56,066 nucleotides of DNA from Fimbriiglobus sp. (GCA_022841795.1 JALHQU010000025.1:1-56066); one strand, 5' to 3'; shown: positions 1-9,565, counted from the first letter of the stretch. Numbers and translations: made by a program. The notes: generated from the sequence alone by a model not told the origin.

Positions 1-2
1 AC

Positions 3-113
3 GCGGTCATGCTGGCGCTCATCATCGTGGTGTGCATCGCCGCCATCACCGCCATCGGCTCGGCGTCCAACCAGCAGTTCAGCACCGTCGGCTCGGCCGT
101 CAAGCCGAGCTAA
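3..113 (+). CDS. Flp-type pilin, C-terminal fragment
   Basis: The window opens inside a gene whose last 36 residues are a long hydrophobic helix (ALIIVVCIAAITAIG) followed by a short polar tail (SASNQQFSTVGSAVKPS) and a TAA stop. This is the C-terminal half of a Flp/Fap-type pilin, the small processed subunit that polymerises into the Tad pilus. The N-terminal processing site lies upstream of the window. The prepilin peptidase gene follows 126 bases later, which supports the call. The fragment is too short to separate a major pilin from a minor paralogue. Confidence 0.75.
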   Translation, partial: AVMLALIIVVCIAAITAIGSASNQQFSTVGSAVKPS

Positions 114-239
114 CTGCGGTCTGACATGCTGACATCCCGCGGGCCGAGCCTCACCGGCTCGGCCCGCGTCGCTTCTGTCCGCTGCGTTCGGCTCACCCTG
201 ACCCCTCACCCGTCCGAGTCCTCACGAGGTACCCGACCG

Positions 240-1028
240 ATGGCGACCCAACTGACCGTCCCGATCACCGCCGCCGACCCGACCGCCGCCAAGCCGGACG
301 ACTCGCTCGGCATCGACCGCCAGTTCATCCTGTCGATGGCCCGCGTGCCGCTGATCGCGGTGGCGTGGGTGGCGGTGGCGGCCCTGGCCCACCTGGTGTG
401 GCCGAGTATCGGCCCGATGCAGTACGGCAACCTGGGGCCGCTGGTGGTGCTGGCCGGCGGCATGATCCTGGCCGCCGTCATCGACGGGTGGGCGTTCAAG
501 GTGCCGAACTGGGTCACCCTGTCGCTGGTGGTGAGCGGCTGGTACGTCGGCCTGCTGCACGACTGCGGGGTGAACTGGGTGCCCGGGTTCACCGAGGGAA
601 TGAGCGGCGGGCTGGGCGCGTCGTTGGCCGGCACCGCCCTCGGGTTCGCCCTGCTGTTCCCCATCCTGTTCATCCAGGGCATGGGCCAGGGCGACGTGAA
701 GATGCAGATGGGGTTCGGGTCGTGGTGCGGGGCGCTGTTCGGGCTGGGCGTCGGGGCGAGCGTCATCCTGTGGGCGTTCTGCGTCGGGGCCATCACCGGC
801 GGGGTGTTCGCCCTGGTGATGATGGCCGTCCGCCGCCAGTTCGGGCAGAACAAGGAGAACTTCGCCGCCATCATGGGCGACATCCAGACGCTGATTACGG
901 ACGGGGCGGGCAAGGCGGCGGCGCGAGCCAACGCCCGCCGCTCCTCCTGGGTGCGGCTGCCGTACGGGGTGCCGCTGTGTGTCGGCTTCCTCGGCTACCT
1001 GTGGTACCGGTTTATCCTGTCCGCCTGA
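240..1028 (+). CDS. cpaA: Prepilin peptidase CpaA/TadV (A24 family)
   Basis: A 262-residue polytopic membrane protein of the A24 aspartic prepilin peptidase family, which cleaves the leader of Flp pilins at the inner membrane. Both catalytic aspartates are visible: D82 in VIDGWAFKVPNW and D152 in the GxGD-type motif GMGQGDVKMQ. Hydrophobic helices lie on either side of both. The ATG at 240 is chosen because it starts just before the conserved region; the upstream frame to 126 reads like non-coding sequence. It follows the pilin gene and precedes cpaB, the usual Tad order. An intrinsic terminator follows about 30 bases after the stop. Confidence 0.88.
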   Translation: MATQLTVPITAADPTAAKPDDSLGIDRQFILSMARVPLIAVAWVAVAALAHLVWPSIGPMQYGNLGPLVVLAGGMILAAVIDGWAFKVPNWVTLSLVVSGWYVGLLHDCGVNWVPGFTEGMSGGLGASLAGTALGFALLFPILFIQGMGQGDVKMQMGFGSWCGALFGLGVGASVILWAFCVGAITGGVFALVMMAVRRQFGQNKENFAAIMGDIQTLITDGAGKAAARANARRSSWVRLPYGVPLCVGFLGYLWYRFILSA

Positions 1029-1059
1029 TCGCCTCACCTTGCCGACCCGGAACGCCGAT

Positions 1060-1093
1060 CACCCCCGTTGTGACCAGCGGGGGTGTTTCGTTT
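1060..1093 (+). terminator. Intrinsic terminator after cpaA
   Basis: An 11-bp stem (1060-1070 with 1075-1085, one G-U pair) closes a 4-base loop, TGAC. It is followed by TTTCGTTTG. This is a good rho-independent terminator for the pilin-cpaA transcript and implies a separate promoter for cpaB. Confidence 0.75.
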
Positions 1094-1422
1094 GTCAACC
1101 TGCACAAGATCGGCCCGACCCGCCCGACCGGAAAAACTGAAGCCTTGGCGGGGAATCGGACGAAACAGGTTGCGTGTTAACCCCGCTATCCGGGGTAAGC
1201 GCGGTGAACCGGGAAGAAACGTTTCGCCCGGTTCTTCCCTTGCGAAAGGAGAACTCCGTTCTAGGGTTGGGCGTCGGTCGACTGCCACTCGCTCGCTGGC
1301 AGACCCGAACGCACTACCTTCCCGCGGTTCGTAGCGGCACGACCCCCGCGGGACATTTGGCCCCCGCCCGGCCCCGCGCCGGCGGCCGGTGGGACCGAGT
1401 CTCCTTCGAAGGGGCGACCTCA
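1091..1422 (+). other. Long 5' leader/intergenic region before cpaB
   Basis: About 330 bases with no convincing gene. The cpaB frame stays open back to 1174, but the upstream peptide is Arg/Pro-rich and unlike CpaB. It holds a small hairpin (1180-1185 with 1191-1196) and complementary GGGAAGAA and TTCTTCCC segments near 1210-1240. I infer the cpaB promoter and 5' UTR lie here, but no clear -35/-10 pair was identified. Confidence 0.4.
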
Positions 1423-2712
1423 ATGAAGCAGAAGAACCTGATCCTGATCGTGGTGGCGGTGGTGTGCGGGGCGGTGGCGGCCGTACTGGTGGCCACCCAG
1501 CTCAGCGCTAAAGGGACGAAGGCGGCCAAGGTGGAAGAGATGGTGGACATCCCGGTGGCCGCCCGCGACATCGCGATCGGCACCCGCATCCCGGCGAAGG
1601 ACGTGGAACAGTACTTCACCATGAAGAAGTTCCCGAAGGAGGCCCTGCCGCAGGCGTACGTGGCCGACACGCAGGAGATCGTGGACAAGCGGACCATGCG
1701 GCCGATCCGCATGGGCGAGACGCTGAACCCGGCGGACATCAGCGCCACCGGGTTCATCCAGCCGCCCGACGGGCACTCGCTCATGACCGCCCCGATCACC
1801 CTGGAGCGGGGGGCGTCCGGGTTCGCCCTGCCGGGCACGCGGGTGACGGTGCTGGCCACCAAGAAGTCGCAGAAGAAGAACATGGACATCGTGTTCCCGC
1901 TGTTCGTGGACATCCTGGTGCTGGCGGTGGACACGTTCCCGTCCGCCCCGCCAGCCCAGCCGAACGGGCAGGGCGGCGGGCAGCCGGGTCAGGGCGGCGG
2001 GGCAACGGCGGCCGGGTTCCAGAACATGAGCATGGTGTCGTTCGCCGTCACCCCGGAAGACTCCGTCCTGATGAACATGGCGGCCGACGGGGCCACCCTG
2101 CGGTTCGCCCTGCCGGACCAGGACGAGAAGAAGAAGGACGCGGTGGTCGAGGAGTACAAGAAGATGCGGCCGTCGACGGACAAGATCCGGAAGATCTTCG
2201 GCGACGACTGGAGCGACGAGAAGCCCACCCCGTCCGAGGACCCCACCCCGAAGGTGGAGGTGCTGAAGGTGAAGGTGCCGACCGAGAAGATCGAGGAGGG
2301 CACCGAGATCACCGACGAGCTGCTGGAGAAGAAGTTCAAACTGGTGGACTTCCCGAAGACGTTCGTGGTGGACGGCGCGGCCTACGAGGACAAGGACCTG
2401 ATCGGCAAGTTCGCCGTCGCCGACCTGGCCGCCGGGATGATCGCGCCGAAGGACCACCTGGCCAAGACGAAGAAGGCGAAGGTGAACCCGGTGGTCTCGA
2501 CCGGCGAGTTCGCGGCCACCAAGACGGGCGTGCCGGAGAACGACGTGGCGTACCCGAAGGCGGACACGGACACGCTGCCGGTGCCGGCCAGGAAGGAGTA
2601 CACGTACGTCAAGATCGTCACCCCGCAGGGGACAGTGGTCCACAAGTACGAGGTGACGGCGAAGGGGAACGTGTACGTCGGGGTGGTCACCCCCGGCCTG
2701 GACAACGAGTGA
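1423..2712 (+). CDS. cpaB: Flp pilus assembly protein CpaB/RcpC
   Basis: A 429-residue protein with an N-terminal membrane anchor (LILIVVAVVCGAVAAVLVA), then a SAF-type domain (MVDIPVAARDIAIGTRIPAKD) and an RcpC-like region with the typical LERGASGFALPGTRVTV stretch. CpaB is thought to sit in the periplasm, linking the secretin to the inner-membrane machine and perhaps contacting peptidoglycan. A second SAF-like segment (VKVPTEKIEEGTEITDELL) lies after a charged Lys/Glu linker, making the protein longer than many CpaBs. The ATG at 1423 is preferred over upstream starts because the anchor begins there. Confidence 0.88.
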   Translation: MKQKNLILIVVAVVCGAVAAVLVATQLSAKGTKAAKVEEMVDIPVAARDIAIGTRIPAKDVEQYFTMKKFPKEALPQAYVADTQEIVDKRTMRPIRMGETLNPADISATGFIQPPDGHSLMTAPITLERGASGFALPGTRVTVLATKKSQKKNMDIVFPLFVDILVLAVDTFPSAPPAQPNGQGGGQPGQGGGATAAGFQNMSMVSFAVTPEDSVLMNMAADGATLRFALPDQDEKKKDAVVEEYKKMRPSTDKIRKIFGDDWSDEKPTPSEDPTPKVEVLKVKVPTEKIEEGTEITDELLEKKFKLVDFPKTFVVDGAAYEDKDLIGKFAVADLAAGMIAPKDHLAKTKKAKVNPVVSTGEFAATKTGVPENDVAYPKADTDTLPVPARKEYTYVKIVTPQGTVVHKYEVTAKGNVYVGVVTPGLDNE

Positions 2713-2730
2713 GTCGAGCCACCGCCCCGC

Positions 2731-2764
2731 CGCCGCCCGCGGCGGGGCGAGACCGCGGGCGGCG
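2731..2764 (+). repeat. 12-bp stem hairpin between cpaB and cpaC
   Basis: Perfect inverted repeat, arms 2731-2742 and 2753-2764 (CGCCGCCCGCGG and its complement), loop of 10 bases. There is no T-tract, so it is more likely an mRNA processing or stability element than a terminator. It lies in the 194-base gap before cpaC. Confidence 0.55.
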
Positions 2765-2906
2765 TAAGGACGCGCCACCCGCACCCGGCCGGCCGGCAAC
2801 GGCCGGTCGTTCCGAAACTGCCCACCTCCACCCGGCGACGGGCGGAGAACTCCGAATCTTGGCGGGTGGTCGCCACCCGTCGGCCCTAGCGAGGAGAGGT
2901 GAACGG

Positions 2907-4586
2907 ATGCACCTGACCAAACTTTTCCGCCTCCGGATGCTTGCGGGGCTGGCGGCGGTGGCCGGTCTCGGGGCCGGGCAAACCGCTCTCGCCCAGCAAC
3001 CGGCTCCGCCGGCAGCCCCCGCCGCCCCGACCCGCGACGCGGGCGAGGCGAGGATCGGCAAGCTCGGCGAGATCGTGGTGCCCATCAACGGGCTGGCCAA
3101 GTTCGACCCGAAGCTCGAGAAGATCATCACCGACGTGGAGCTGAGCAACCCGGACGTGCTGGACGTGCGGGTGGCCCCGCCGGACCTGAAGAAGCTGGAC
3201 CTGATCGGCAAGCTGGGCGGCGCGAGCAAGATGACCCTCGTGTTCCAGGACCGGAGCAAGGTCGTGTACACGGTCATCGTCCAGCCGGACTACGAGCAGC
3301 TGAAGTACGTGCTCAAGCGGGTGGTGCCGACGGCCAACATCGACGTCATCCCCGGCGTGGGCAACGTGGTCATCCTGAGCGGGTCGGTGAGCAAGCCGGA
3401 GGACGCGGACACGGCCGTGCGGGTGACCAGCAGCGCGGTCGGCGGGAACGCGGCGAACGTGATCAACGCGCTCACCGTCGGCGGCTCCCAGCACGTGATG
3501 ATCGACGTGGTGGTGGCCCAGGTGGACCGCACCGAACTCCGCGAGCGCGGGTTCGCGTTCGGGGTGAACGGCACGACGCTGCGGATCAGCAGCGTGCTCG
3601 GCACCCTCGGCGGGAACGCCGGCGGCACGTTCGCCCCCGGCGGGGCGAACATCATCGCCAGCATCGTGCCCGCCCAGTTCGTCGGCGCCCTGCGGGCGCT
3701 GCGGACGGAGAGCCTGGCGAAGTTCCTGAGCGAGCCGAAACTGACCACCATGTCCGGCCGGCCGGCGTTCTTCCGGGCGGGCGGGCGGCAGGCGGTGCTC
3801 TCCCCGCAGGCCGGGCTGGCCGCCGCCGGGGTGACGCTGGAGCCGGTGGGCACCGAGTTGGAAGTGCTGCCGATCGTCCGCGGGGACGGGAAGATCACCC
3901 TGGAACTGAACCCGCGGATCACGTCGGTGAACAACGGCCGCGGGATCACCACGAACTTCGGGTTCAGCCCCGGGTTCAACGAACAGCAGACGCGGACCAC
4001 GGTGACGCTCGAGCCGGGGCAGACGTTCGCCATCGCCGGCCTGCTGGAGACGGTGGTGAACGGGAGCGCGGAGAAGGTGCCGTACCTGGGCGACCTGCCG
4101 CTGGTCGGGGCGGCGTTCAGCAACGTGCGGTTCGAGGAGCGGGAGACGGAACTGCTCATCCTGGTGACGCCGCGGCTGCAAGAGGCGATGAACTGCGACC
4201 AGGTGGGCAAGCGGGTGCCGGGGCTGGAGACCCGCAACCCGGACGATTATGAGCTATTCCTTGAGAGCCTGATCGAGGCCCCGCGGGGCCAGCGGAAGCC
4301 GTGGGGCGGGCGGAGCCTGGGGTACCACGCGGCGTGGAAGTGCAACCCGGCCGGGTTCCCGTGTGCGAACAACATCTGCGGGCCGACCGGGCTGAACGGG
4401 CACGGCGGGTGTGCCACCGGCAACTGTGCCCCGGGCGTGGGTGGGCATCCGGTTGTGCTCCCCCAGACCCTGCCGCCGGCCCCGCCGGTGCCGGTCGCCC
4501 CGGTCGGCGGGTACGAGCCGCTCAGCTCGCCGGTGACCATCCCGGTGCAACTGCCCCCGACGACGGGGGGGACGAACGAGCGGTAG
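2907..4586 (+). CDS. cpaC: Tad pilus secretin CpaC (type II/III secretin family)
   Basis: A 559-residue outer-membrane secretin through which the Flp pilus leaves the cell. It starts at an ATG with a good ribosome site (GAGGAGAGG, 2890s) and a cleavable signal peptide ending TALAQ. An N-terminal pilus-assembly domain is followed by a BON-like segment (IDVIPGVGNVVILSGSVS) and the secretin core, with the typical GxPxLxxxP-like ends VEKVPYLGDLPLVGAAFS and ETELLILVTPRL. The last about 120 residues are unusual: a Gly/Pro-rich tail with five cysteines (WKCN, FPCANNIC, GGCATGNC) and many prolines. This suggests a disulfide-bonded or extracellular extension. Confidence 0.88.
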   Translation: MHLTKLFRLRMLAGLAAVAGLGAGQTALAQQPAPPAAPAAPTRDAGEARIGKLGEIVVPINGLAKFDPKLEKIITDVELSNPDVLDVRVAPPDLKKLDLIGKLGGASKMTLVFQDRSKVVYTVIVQPDYEQLKYVLKRVVPTANIDVIPGVGNVVILSGSVSKPEDADTAVRVTSSAVGGNAANVINALTVGGSQHVMIDVVVAQVDRTELRERGFAFGVNGTTLRISSVLGTLGGNAGGTFAPGGANIIASIVPAQFVGALRALRTESLAKFLSEPKLTTMSGRPAFFRAGGRQAVLSPQAGLAAAGVTLEPVGTELEVLPIVRGDGKITLELNPRITSVNNGRGITTNFGFSPGFNEQQTRTTVTLEPGQTFAIAGLLETVVNGSAEKVPYLGDLPLVGAAFSNVRFEERETELLILVTPRLQEAMNCDQVGKRVPGLETRNPDDYELFLESLIEAPRGQRKPWGGRSLGYHAAWKCNPAGFPCANNICGPTGLNGHGGCATGNCAPGVGGHPVVLPQTLPPAPPVPVAPVGGYEPLSSPVTIPVQLPPTTGGTNER

Positions 4587-4648
4587 TGCGACGGAGTCGC
4601 ACACCAGAGTAGTGCTGCGGGGCGGGCGGTTCTTCGGACCGCCCGCCC
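4586..4648 (+). repeat. Tandem hairpins between cpaC and cpaE
   Basis: Two hairpins follow the cpaC stop. The first has 7-bp arms 4586-4592 and 4596-4602. The second is a perfect 11-bp GC stem (4620-4630 with 4638-4648) with a TCTTCGG loop. Neither has a U-tract. They may cause partial termination or protect the mRNA. Confidence 0.55.
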
Positions 4649-4702
4649 TCACGCCCGGACCGACGGACCCCCCTGAGCCGACACCGACACCCGGTACCGA
4701 CC

Positions 4703-5929
4703 ATGCAGCGCGTGGCCATCGTAGACCCGACCGAGTCCAGCCGCGAGTCCCTCCGCACCCTGTTGCTGGGGGTCGATTTCGTTTGGCTGGAAGCGGAGTG
4801 CACGCGGTACGAGTACTTCTTCGACGTCATCCAGCAGTCCATGCCCGACCTGGCGGTGGTGTCCCTGGACGCCGACAAGGCGCGGGCGCTGCAGATGATC
4901 GGCGAGCTGTCCGTCGCCCACCCGAAGCTGCCCATCCTGACCATCAGCCAGGACCACCAGGCACTGCTCCAGTCCCTCCAGCGGGGGGCGAAGTACTTCC
5001 TCACCCACCCGGTCGGGCTGGAGGACATGCTGGCCGCCCTCCGCCGCGCCCTCGGCGAGTCGGGCACGGCGGTGAACGGCGACCAGCCCAGCCTGGGGAT
5101 GGTGAACCGGCAGAACGGGCCGTCGCAGATCGTCGCCGTGCTCGGCTCCCGCGGCGGGGTGGGCACCACCACCCTGGCGGTGAACCTGGCCGCCACCCTG
5201 GCGTCCGACCCGGGCACCGGGGTGGCGCTGGTGGACCTGGACCTGGCCCTGGGCGACGCCGACATCGCGCTCGAGGTGAACGGCATGGAGAACATCTCCA
5301 TCGCCGACCTGGCCCGGAACATCGAGCGGCTGGACATGAACTTCCTGAAACGGGCGCTGGTGAAGCACACCGCCAGCGGGCTGGCCATCCTGCGGCACCC
5401 GCTGGAGATCCAGGAGATCGGGGTGCTGCACGAGGGGCACATCGAGCGGATCCTGAACCTGCTGCGGATCAGCTACTCGGTGCTGGTGCTCGACCTGAGC
5501 AAGGCCATGCTGCCGACCGACATGATGGCCCTGCGGATGGCCGACGTCATCCTGCTCACCGCCCAGCTGGAGCTGAGCAGCCTGCGGAACGTGGTGCGGA
5601 TGATGCACCTGCTGAACCAGGACGACAACCTGGGCGACAAGGTGCGGGTGGTGGTGAACCGGGTGGGGGCGGAGGCGGTGGAGGAGGGGATCAGCCTGAA
5701 GAAGGCCGAGGACGTGATCGGCAAGCCGATCTTCTGGCAGGTGCCGAACGACGCCAAGGCGGTGATCGCCGCCCGCGTGGCCGGCCAGCCGCTGGTGCGG
5801 CACAACCCCCGCAGCCGGGCGCAGCAGGCGATCGTCGGCCTGGCCCAGGCGCTCGGGTCGAAGCCGACCGGGGTGGGCACCCCGGAGCCGAAGGCGAAGG
5901 CCGGGTGGAGCTTGTTCGGCCGGAAGTGA
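4703..5929 (+). CDS. cpaE: Tad localisation ATPase CpaE/TadZ
   Basis: A 408-residue two-domain protein. Residues 1-120 form a response-regulator-like fold (VAIVDPTESSRESL, then SLDAD), and residues 140-400 form a ParA/MinD-type ATPase. CpaE/TadZ places the Tad machine at the pole and is cytoplasmic or membrane-associated. The P-loop SRGGVGTTT (149-157) lacks both lysines of the classical deviant Walker A: the signature Lys is Arg and the P-loop Lys is Thr. Atypical P-loops are known among TadZ proteins, so binding without strong hydrolysis is plausible. ATG at 4703; it is followed 44 bases later by cpaF. Confidence 0.85.
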   Translation: MQRVAIVDPTESSRESLRTLLLGVDFVWLEAECTRYEYFFDVIQQSMPDLAVVSLDADKARALQMIGELSVAHPKLPILTISQDHQALLQSLQRGAKYFLTHPVGLEDMLAALRRALGESGTAVNGDQPSLGMVNRQNGPSQIVAVLGSRGGVGTTTLAVNLAATLASDPGTGVALVDLDLALGDADIALEVNGMENISIADLARNIERLDMNFLKRALVKHTASGLAILRHPLEIQEIGVLHEGHIERILNLLRISYSVLVLDLSKAMLPTDMMALRMADVILLTAQLELSSLRNVVRMMHLLNQDDNLGDKVRVVVNRVGAEAVEEGISLKKAEDVIGKPIFWQVPNDAKAVIAARVAGQPLVRHNPRSRAQQAIVGLAQALGSKPTGVGTPEPKAKAGWSLFGRK

Positions 5930-5973
5930 GGCGCGAGCCGTAGCCCAGACGCACAACCCGACGGAGCACCGCG

Positions 5974-7368
5974 ATGTCACGGCTGCAGCAGGGGATCTCG
6001 AAGCTCAACAGCCTGAGCAACCAGGGCAGCAGCCTGTCCCGGCTGTCCAGCCCCAGTTTCGGTGGGAACTCGACGGTCGGCGGGGGCGGCGGCAAGAACC
6101 TGGAGGAGCTGAAGCGGCAGATCCACTCGAAGCTGGTCGAGCGGCTCGACCTGTCACGGGTGAAGGACCTGGCCTCCGACGCCATGCGGCGGGACATCCG
6201 CCGGGCGATCGAGCACCTGTGCGACACCGAGAACCCGCTGCTCAACCGCATCGAGCGGGAGAAGCTGATCGAGGAGATCCTCGACGAGACGCTCGGGTTC
6301 GGGCCGCTCGAGCCGCTGCTGAAAGACCCGACGGTGTCCGAGGTGATGGTGAACGGGCCGCGGAAGATCTACGTCGAACGCCGCGGCAAGATCGAGAAGA
6401 GCGAGGTGACGTTCCGGGACAACGACCACCTGCTACAGATCATCGACCGCATCGTGTCGAAGGTCGGCCGGCGGGTGGACGAGACCAGCCCGCTGTGCGA
6501 CGCCCGCCTGCCGGACGGCAGCCGGGTGAACGCGGTCATCCCGCCCATCGCCCTGGACGGGGCGTCGCTCAGCATCCGGCGGTTCGGGGCCACCCCGCTC
6601 AAGCTGGAAGACCTGCTGAACTACAAGGCGTTCACCCCGGAAATGGCGATGCTGCTGGAAGGGGCGATCAAGGCCCGGCTGAACACGGTGATCTCCGGCG
6701 GTACGGGTTCCGGCAAGACGACGCTGCTGAACACCCTGAGCGCGTTCATCCCCGGCGACGAGCGGCTGGTGACCATCGAAGACGCGGCGGAACTACAGCT
6801 CCAGCAGGACCACATCGTCCGCATGGAGACCCGCCCGCCGAACATCGAGGGGAAGGGGGCGATCACCTGCCGCGACCTGGTGAAGAACGCCCTGCGGATG
6901 CGGCCCGACCGGATCATCGTCGGCGAATGCCGGGGGTCCGAGGCGCTGGACATGCTACAGGCCATGAACACCGGCCACGCCGGGTCGATGACCACCCTGC
7001 ACGCGAACACCCCGCGGGACGGCCTGGCCCGGTTGGAGACGATGATCATGATGGCCGGCACCGAGCTGCCGATCAAAGCCATGCGGCAGCAGATCAGCTC
7101 GGCGGTGGACCTGATCATCCAGGTGAACCGCCTGCAGGGCGGGCCGCGGAAGATGGTGAGCATCACCGAGGTGATGAACATGGAGCAGGAGACGATCATC
7201 ATGCAGGAGATCTTCCGCTTCCGCCAGCTGGGGGTGGACCAGAACGGCCGGGCGTTCGGCCAGTTCGAGGCCACCGGCGTCCGCCCGTCGTTCGTTCAGC
7301 GGCTGGAGCAGAAGGGGATCAAGCTGCCGAGCAACATGTTCACCGAACGGGTGCTCGCCCGCGACTGA
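5974..7368 (+). CDS. cpaF: Tad pilus ATPase CpaF/TadA
   Basis: A 464-residue cytoplasmic secretion ATPase that powers pilus extension. Visible motifs are Walker [10 protein letters not shown] (242-250), the Asp-box IEDAAELQL, Walker B-like [12 protein letters not shown] and the His-box [13 protein letters not shown]. The N-terminal 40 residues are a Ser/Gly-rich low-complexity stretch, after which the conserved CpaF N-domain begins. Length and motif order match the family. It is co-directional with cpaE and tadB and is probably in the same transcript. Confidence 0.95.
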   Translation: MSRLQQGISKLNSLSNQGSSLSRLSSPSFGGNSTVGGGGGKNLEELKRQIHSKLVERLDLSRVKDLASDAMRRDIRRAIEHLCDTENPLLNRIEREKLIEEILDETLGFGPLEPLLKDPTVSEVMVNGPRKIYVERRGKIEKSEVTFRDNDHLLQIIDRIVSKVGRRVDETSPLCDARLPDGSRVNAVIPPIALDGASLSIRRFGATPLKLEDLLNYKAFTPEMAMLLEGAIKARLNTVISGGTGSGKTTLLNTLSAFIPGDERLVTIEDAAELQLQQDHIVRMETRPPNIEGKGAITCRDLVKNALRMRPDRIIVGECRGSEALDMLQAMNTGHAGSMTTLHANTPRDGLARLETMIMMAGTELPIKAMRQQISSAVDLIIQVNRLQGGPRKMVSITEVMNMEQETIIMQEIFRFRQLGVDQNGRAFGQFEATGVRPSFVQRLEQKGIKLPSNMFTERVLARD

Positions 7369-7446
7369 GCGGCACCACAACCCCTAACCCCGCGGCCCCG
7401 CCCCGGCCGCCCGACGGAACGGCGAACCCCAACCCGGAACCGCATC

Positions 7447-8406
7447 ATGAGTCCGATTCTGCTGTCGATCGTCATCGCCGCGCTGGTGGTGGGCATGGTC
7501 CTGGCCATCGGGTTCGCCCTCACCGGCCGGGGCGACGCCCGCGCGTCCGAGCGGCTGGACTCGCTGGTCGGGCGGGGGTCGCGGAAGGACTCGTCCGCCG
7601 ACATGCTGCTCAAGCAGGCTCTCCAGGAGGTGGACAAGAAGACGCTGCTGGACAAGCTGACGCCGCAGGTGCTGAACCTGACCAAGGCGATCGAGCAGGC
7701 GGACGCGAACGTCAAGCCGAGCGCCCTGTTCGGCGTCGGCGTGCTGGCCGCCGCCCTGACCGGGCTGGCCGCCGCCCTGATGGTGAACATCTACGTCGCC
7801 CCGGTGGTGGCCGTCGCCGCGTTCACCGCCCCGTTCGGCTGGCTGTTCTGGAAGCGGAACAAGCGGCTGTCCACGTTCGCCCTGCAACTGCCGGAGGCGA
7901 TGGAACTGGTGGCGCGGGCGCTGCGGGCCGGGCACTCGCTGGCCGCCGGCCTGCATGTGGTGGCCGAGGAGATGCCCGCCCCGATCTCGAAGGAGTTCGG
8001 CCGGGTGTACGAGGAGCAGAACCTGGGCATCACCCTGGACGACGCGCTCAAGAGCCTGTGCGAGCGGGTGCCCAACTTGGACCTGAAGTTCTTCGTCACC
8101 AGCGTGGTCATCCAGCGGCAGACCGGGGGCGACCTGGCCGAGATCCTGGACCGCATCGGGCACGTGATCCGCGAGCGGATCAAGATCCTCGGGCAGGTGA
8201 AGGCACTCACGGCTGAAGGGCGGTTGTCCGGGGTGGTGCTCATCGCCCTGCCCATCGGCCTGTTCATCCTCATGCTGTGGATGAAACCGGACTACATCGA
8301 GCTGCTGTGGAAGGACGAGATGGGCATCAAGATGTCGGTCGGGGCGATCGTGTCCATGATCGTCGGCACCGTGTTCATCAAGAAGATCGTGGACATCAAG
8401 GTGTAA
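7447..8406 (+). CDS. tadB: Tad inner-membrane platform protein TadB
   Basis: A 319-residue T2SF/GspF-type membrane protein that forms the inner-membrane platform on which CpaF works. It has an N-terminal helix (SIVIAALVVGMVLAIGFAL), a pair of helices near residues 95-135, the conserved cytoplasmic T2SF segment (LPEAMELVARALRAGHSLAAGL), and two C-terminal helices. The QRQTGGDLAEILDRIGHVIRER signature is typical. The ATG at 7447 lies 78 bases after cpaF. It pairs with tadC, its distant paralogue. Confidence 0.9.
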   Translation: MSPILLSIVIAALVVGMVLAIGFALTGRGDARASERLDSLVGRGSRKDSSADMLLKQALQEVDKKTLLDKLTPQVLNLTKAIEQADANVKPSALFGVGVLAAALTGLAAALMVNIYVAPVVAVAAFTAPFGWLFWKRNKRLSTFALQLPEAMELVARALRAGHSLAAGLHVVAEEMPAPISKEFGRVYEEQNLGITLDDALKSLCERVPNLDLKFFVTSVVIQRQTGGDLAEILDRIGHVIRERIKILGQVKALTAEGRLSGVVLIALPIGLFILMLWMKPDYIELLWKDEMGIKMSVGAIVSMIVGTVFIKKIVDIKV

Positions 8407-8534
8407 GCGGTCGGCAGTCGGCGAGACAGCGAGCATTCGCCCAATAACCTGCGTCCGGAGTTGGACGCTCCACCGAAAAAAGGCTTGGCTGACGGCTGAG
8501 AGCTGTCGGCCGATCGCTCCCCGGAGTAGCACCC

Positions 8535-9491
8535 GTGACCCCGTTCGCGTTCGTGTCCGTCGAGACGCTGGCCCCGGTGTTCGTGTTCATCGCCATCGTG
8601 TCCGGCGTGTTCTGGCTGCTGACCACCCTGTCCAAGCGGAACAGCCAGGCGGAGGAGCGGCTGGAGAAGATCGGCCGGCCGAAGTCGCTGATGGAGCTGG
8701 AACTGTCGGCGGTGGCGTCCCGGCAGCGGTTCGCCGGGCTGAAGGAGGCGTTCTCCTCCCTCGGCTCGTCCATGCAGCCGCAGTCCGACCTGGAGAAGAA
8801 CTCGCTGCGGGTGAAGCTGGCGAACGCCGGGTTCCGCAGCGAGGGCGCCCCCACCATCTACCTCGGCCTGCGGGTGGTGTGCCTGGCGGTGCTGCTGGTG
8901 CCGGCCATCATCACCTGCCTGGCGGTGTACGGGTTCACCCTGTCCGCCCTGTGGAAGATCGGGCTGGCCGCGTGCGCCGGGTTCTACCTGCCGCAGATCG
9001 CCCTGTGGCTGCTCATCAGCGACCGCAAGCAGCAGATCTTCCTCACCCTGCCGGACGCCCTCGACCTGCTGGTGGTGTGCGTCGAGTCCGGCCTCGGTCT
9101 GGACGCGGCCATGCGGAAGGTGACGGACGAGATGAAGGGGCACGCCAAGGTGATGTGCGAGGAGCTGGCCCTGGCTAACCTGCAGCTGCAGATGGGCCGG
9201 CCGCGGCGGGAGGTGCTGCACGACCTGGGGGTGCGGACCGGGGTGGACGACGTGAAGAGCCTGGCGGCCATCCTGATCCAGGCCGACAGGTTCGGGGCGA
9301 GCATCGCGCAAGCCCTGCGGGTGCAGTCGGACTCGATGCGGACGCGGCGGCGGCAGCTGGCCGAGGAGAAGGCGGCGAAGACGGCGGTGAAGCTCATCTT
9401 CCCGCTGGTGCTGTTCATCTTCCCGGCCATCTTCGTGGTGCTGGTCGGGCCGGCCGCCATCCAGATTCAGAAGAACCTGTTGAGCAAGTAG
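8535..9491 (+). CDS. tadC: Tad inner-membrane platform protein TadC
   Basis: A 318-residue T2SF-family membrane protein, partner of TadB. It begins at a GTG codon. It has an N-terminal helix (VFVFIAIVSGVFWLLTTL), a central helix pair, the conserved LPDALDLLVVCVESGLGLDAAM segment, an RFGASIAQALRVQ motif and a final helix (LIFPLVLFIFPAIFVVLVG). The order TadB-TadC is standard. The 128-base gap before it holds no strong terminator. Confidence 0.9.
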   Translation: MTPFAFVSVETLAPVFVFIAIVSGVFWLLTTLSKRNSQAEERLEKIGRPKSLMELELSAVASRQRFAGLKEAFSSLGSSMQPQSDLEKNSLRVKLANAGFRSEGAPTIYLGLRVVCLAVLLVPAIITCLAVYGFTLSALWKIGLAACAGFYLPQIALWLLISDRKQQIFLTLPDALDLLVVCVESGLGLDAAMRKVTDEMKGHAKVMCEELALANLQLQMGRPRREVLHDLGVRTGVDDVKSLAAILIQADRFGASIAQALRVQSDSMRTRRRQLAEEKAAKTAVKLIFPLVLFIFPAIFVVLVGPAAIQIQKNLLSK

Positions 9492-9565
9492 TGAATCTGC
9501 CGAAAGTGTAGATGCCCGGAGAGCGGGGCAGGATGCCCGGCGAACCTTCACGGAGGAGAGATGCG

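Noticed and set aside
1174-1422. Upstream start of cpaB
   Set aside because: The upstream residues are Arg/Pro-rich and precede an obvious N-terminal membrane anchor at 1423.
6219-8216. A 665-codon + strand frame across cpaF and tadB
   Set aside because: The translation is low-complexity Arg/Gly/His/Pro, overlaps two well-supported genes in another frame, and has no domain.
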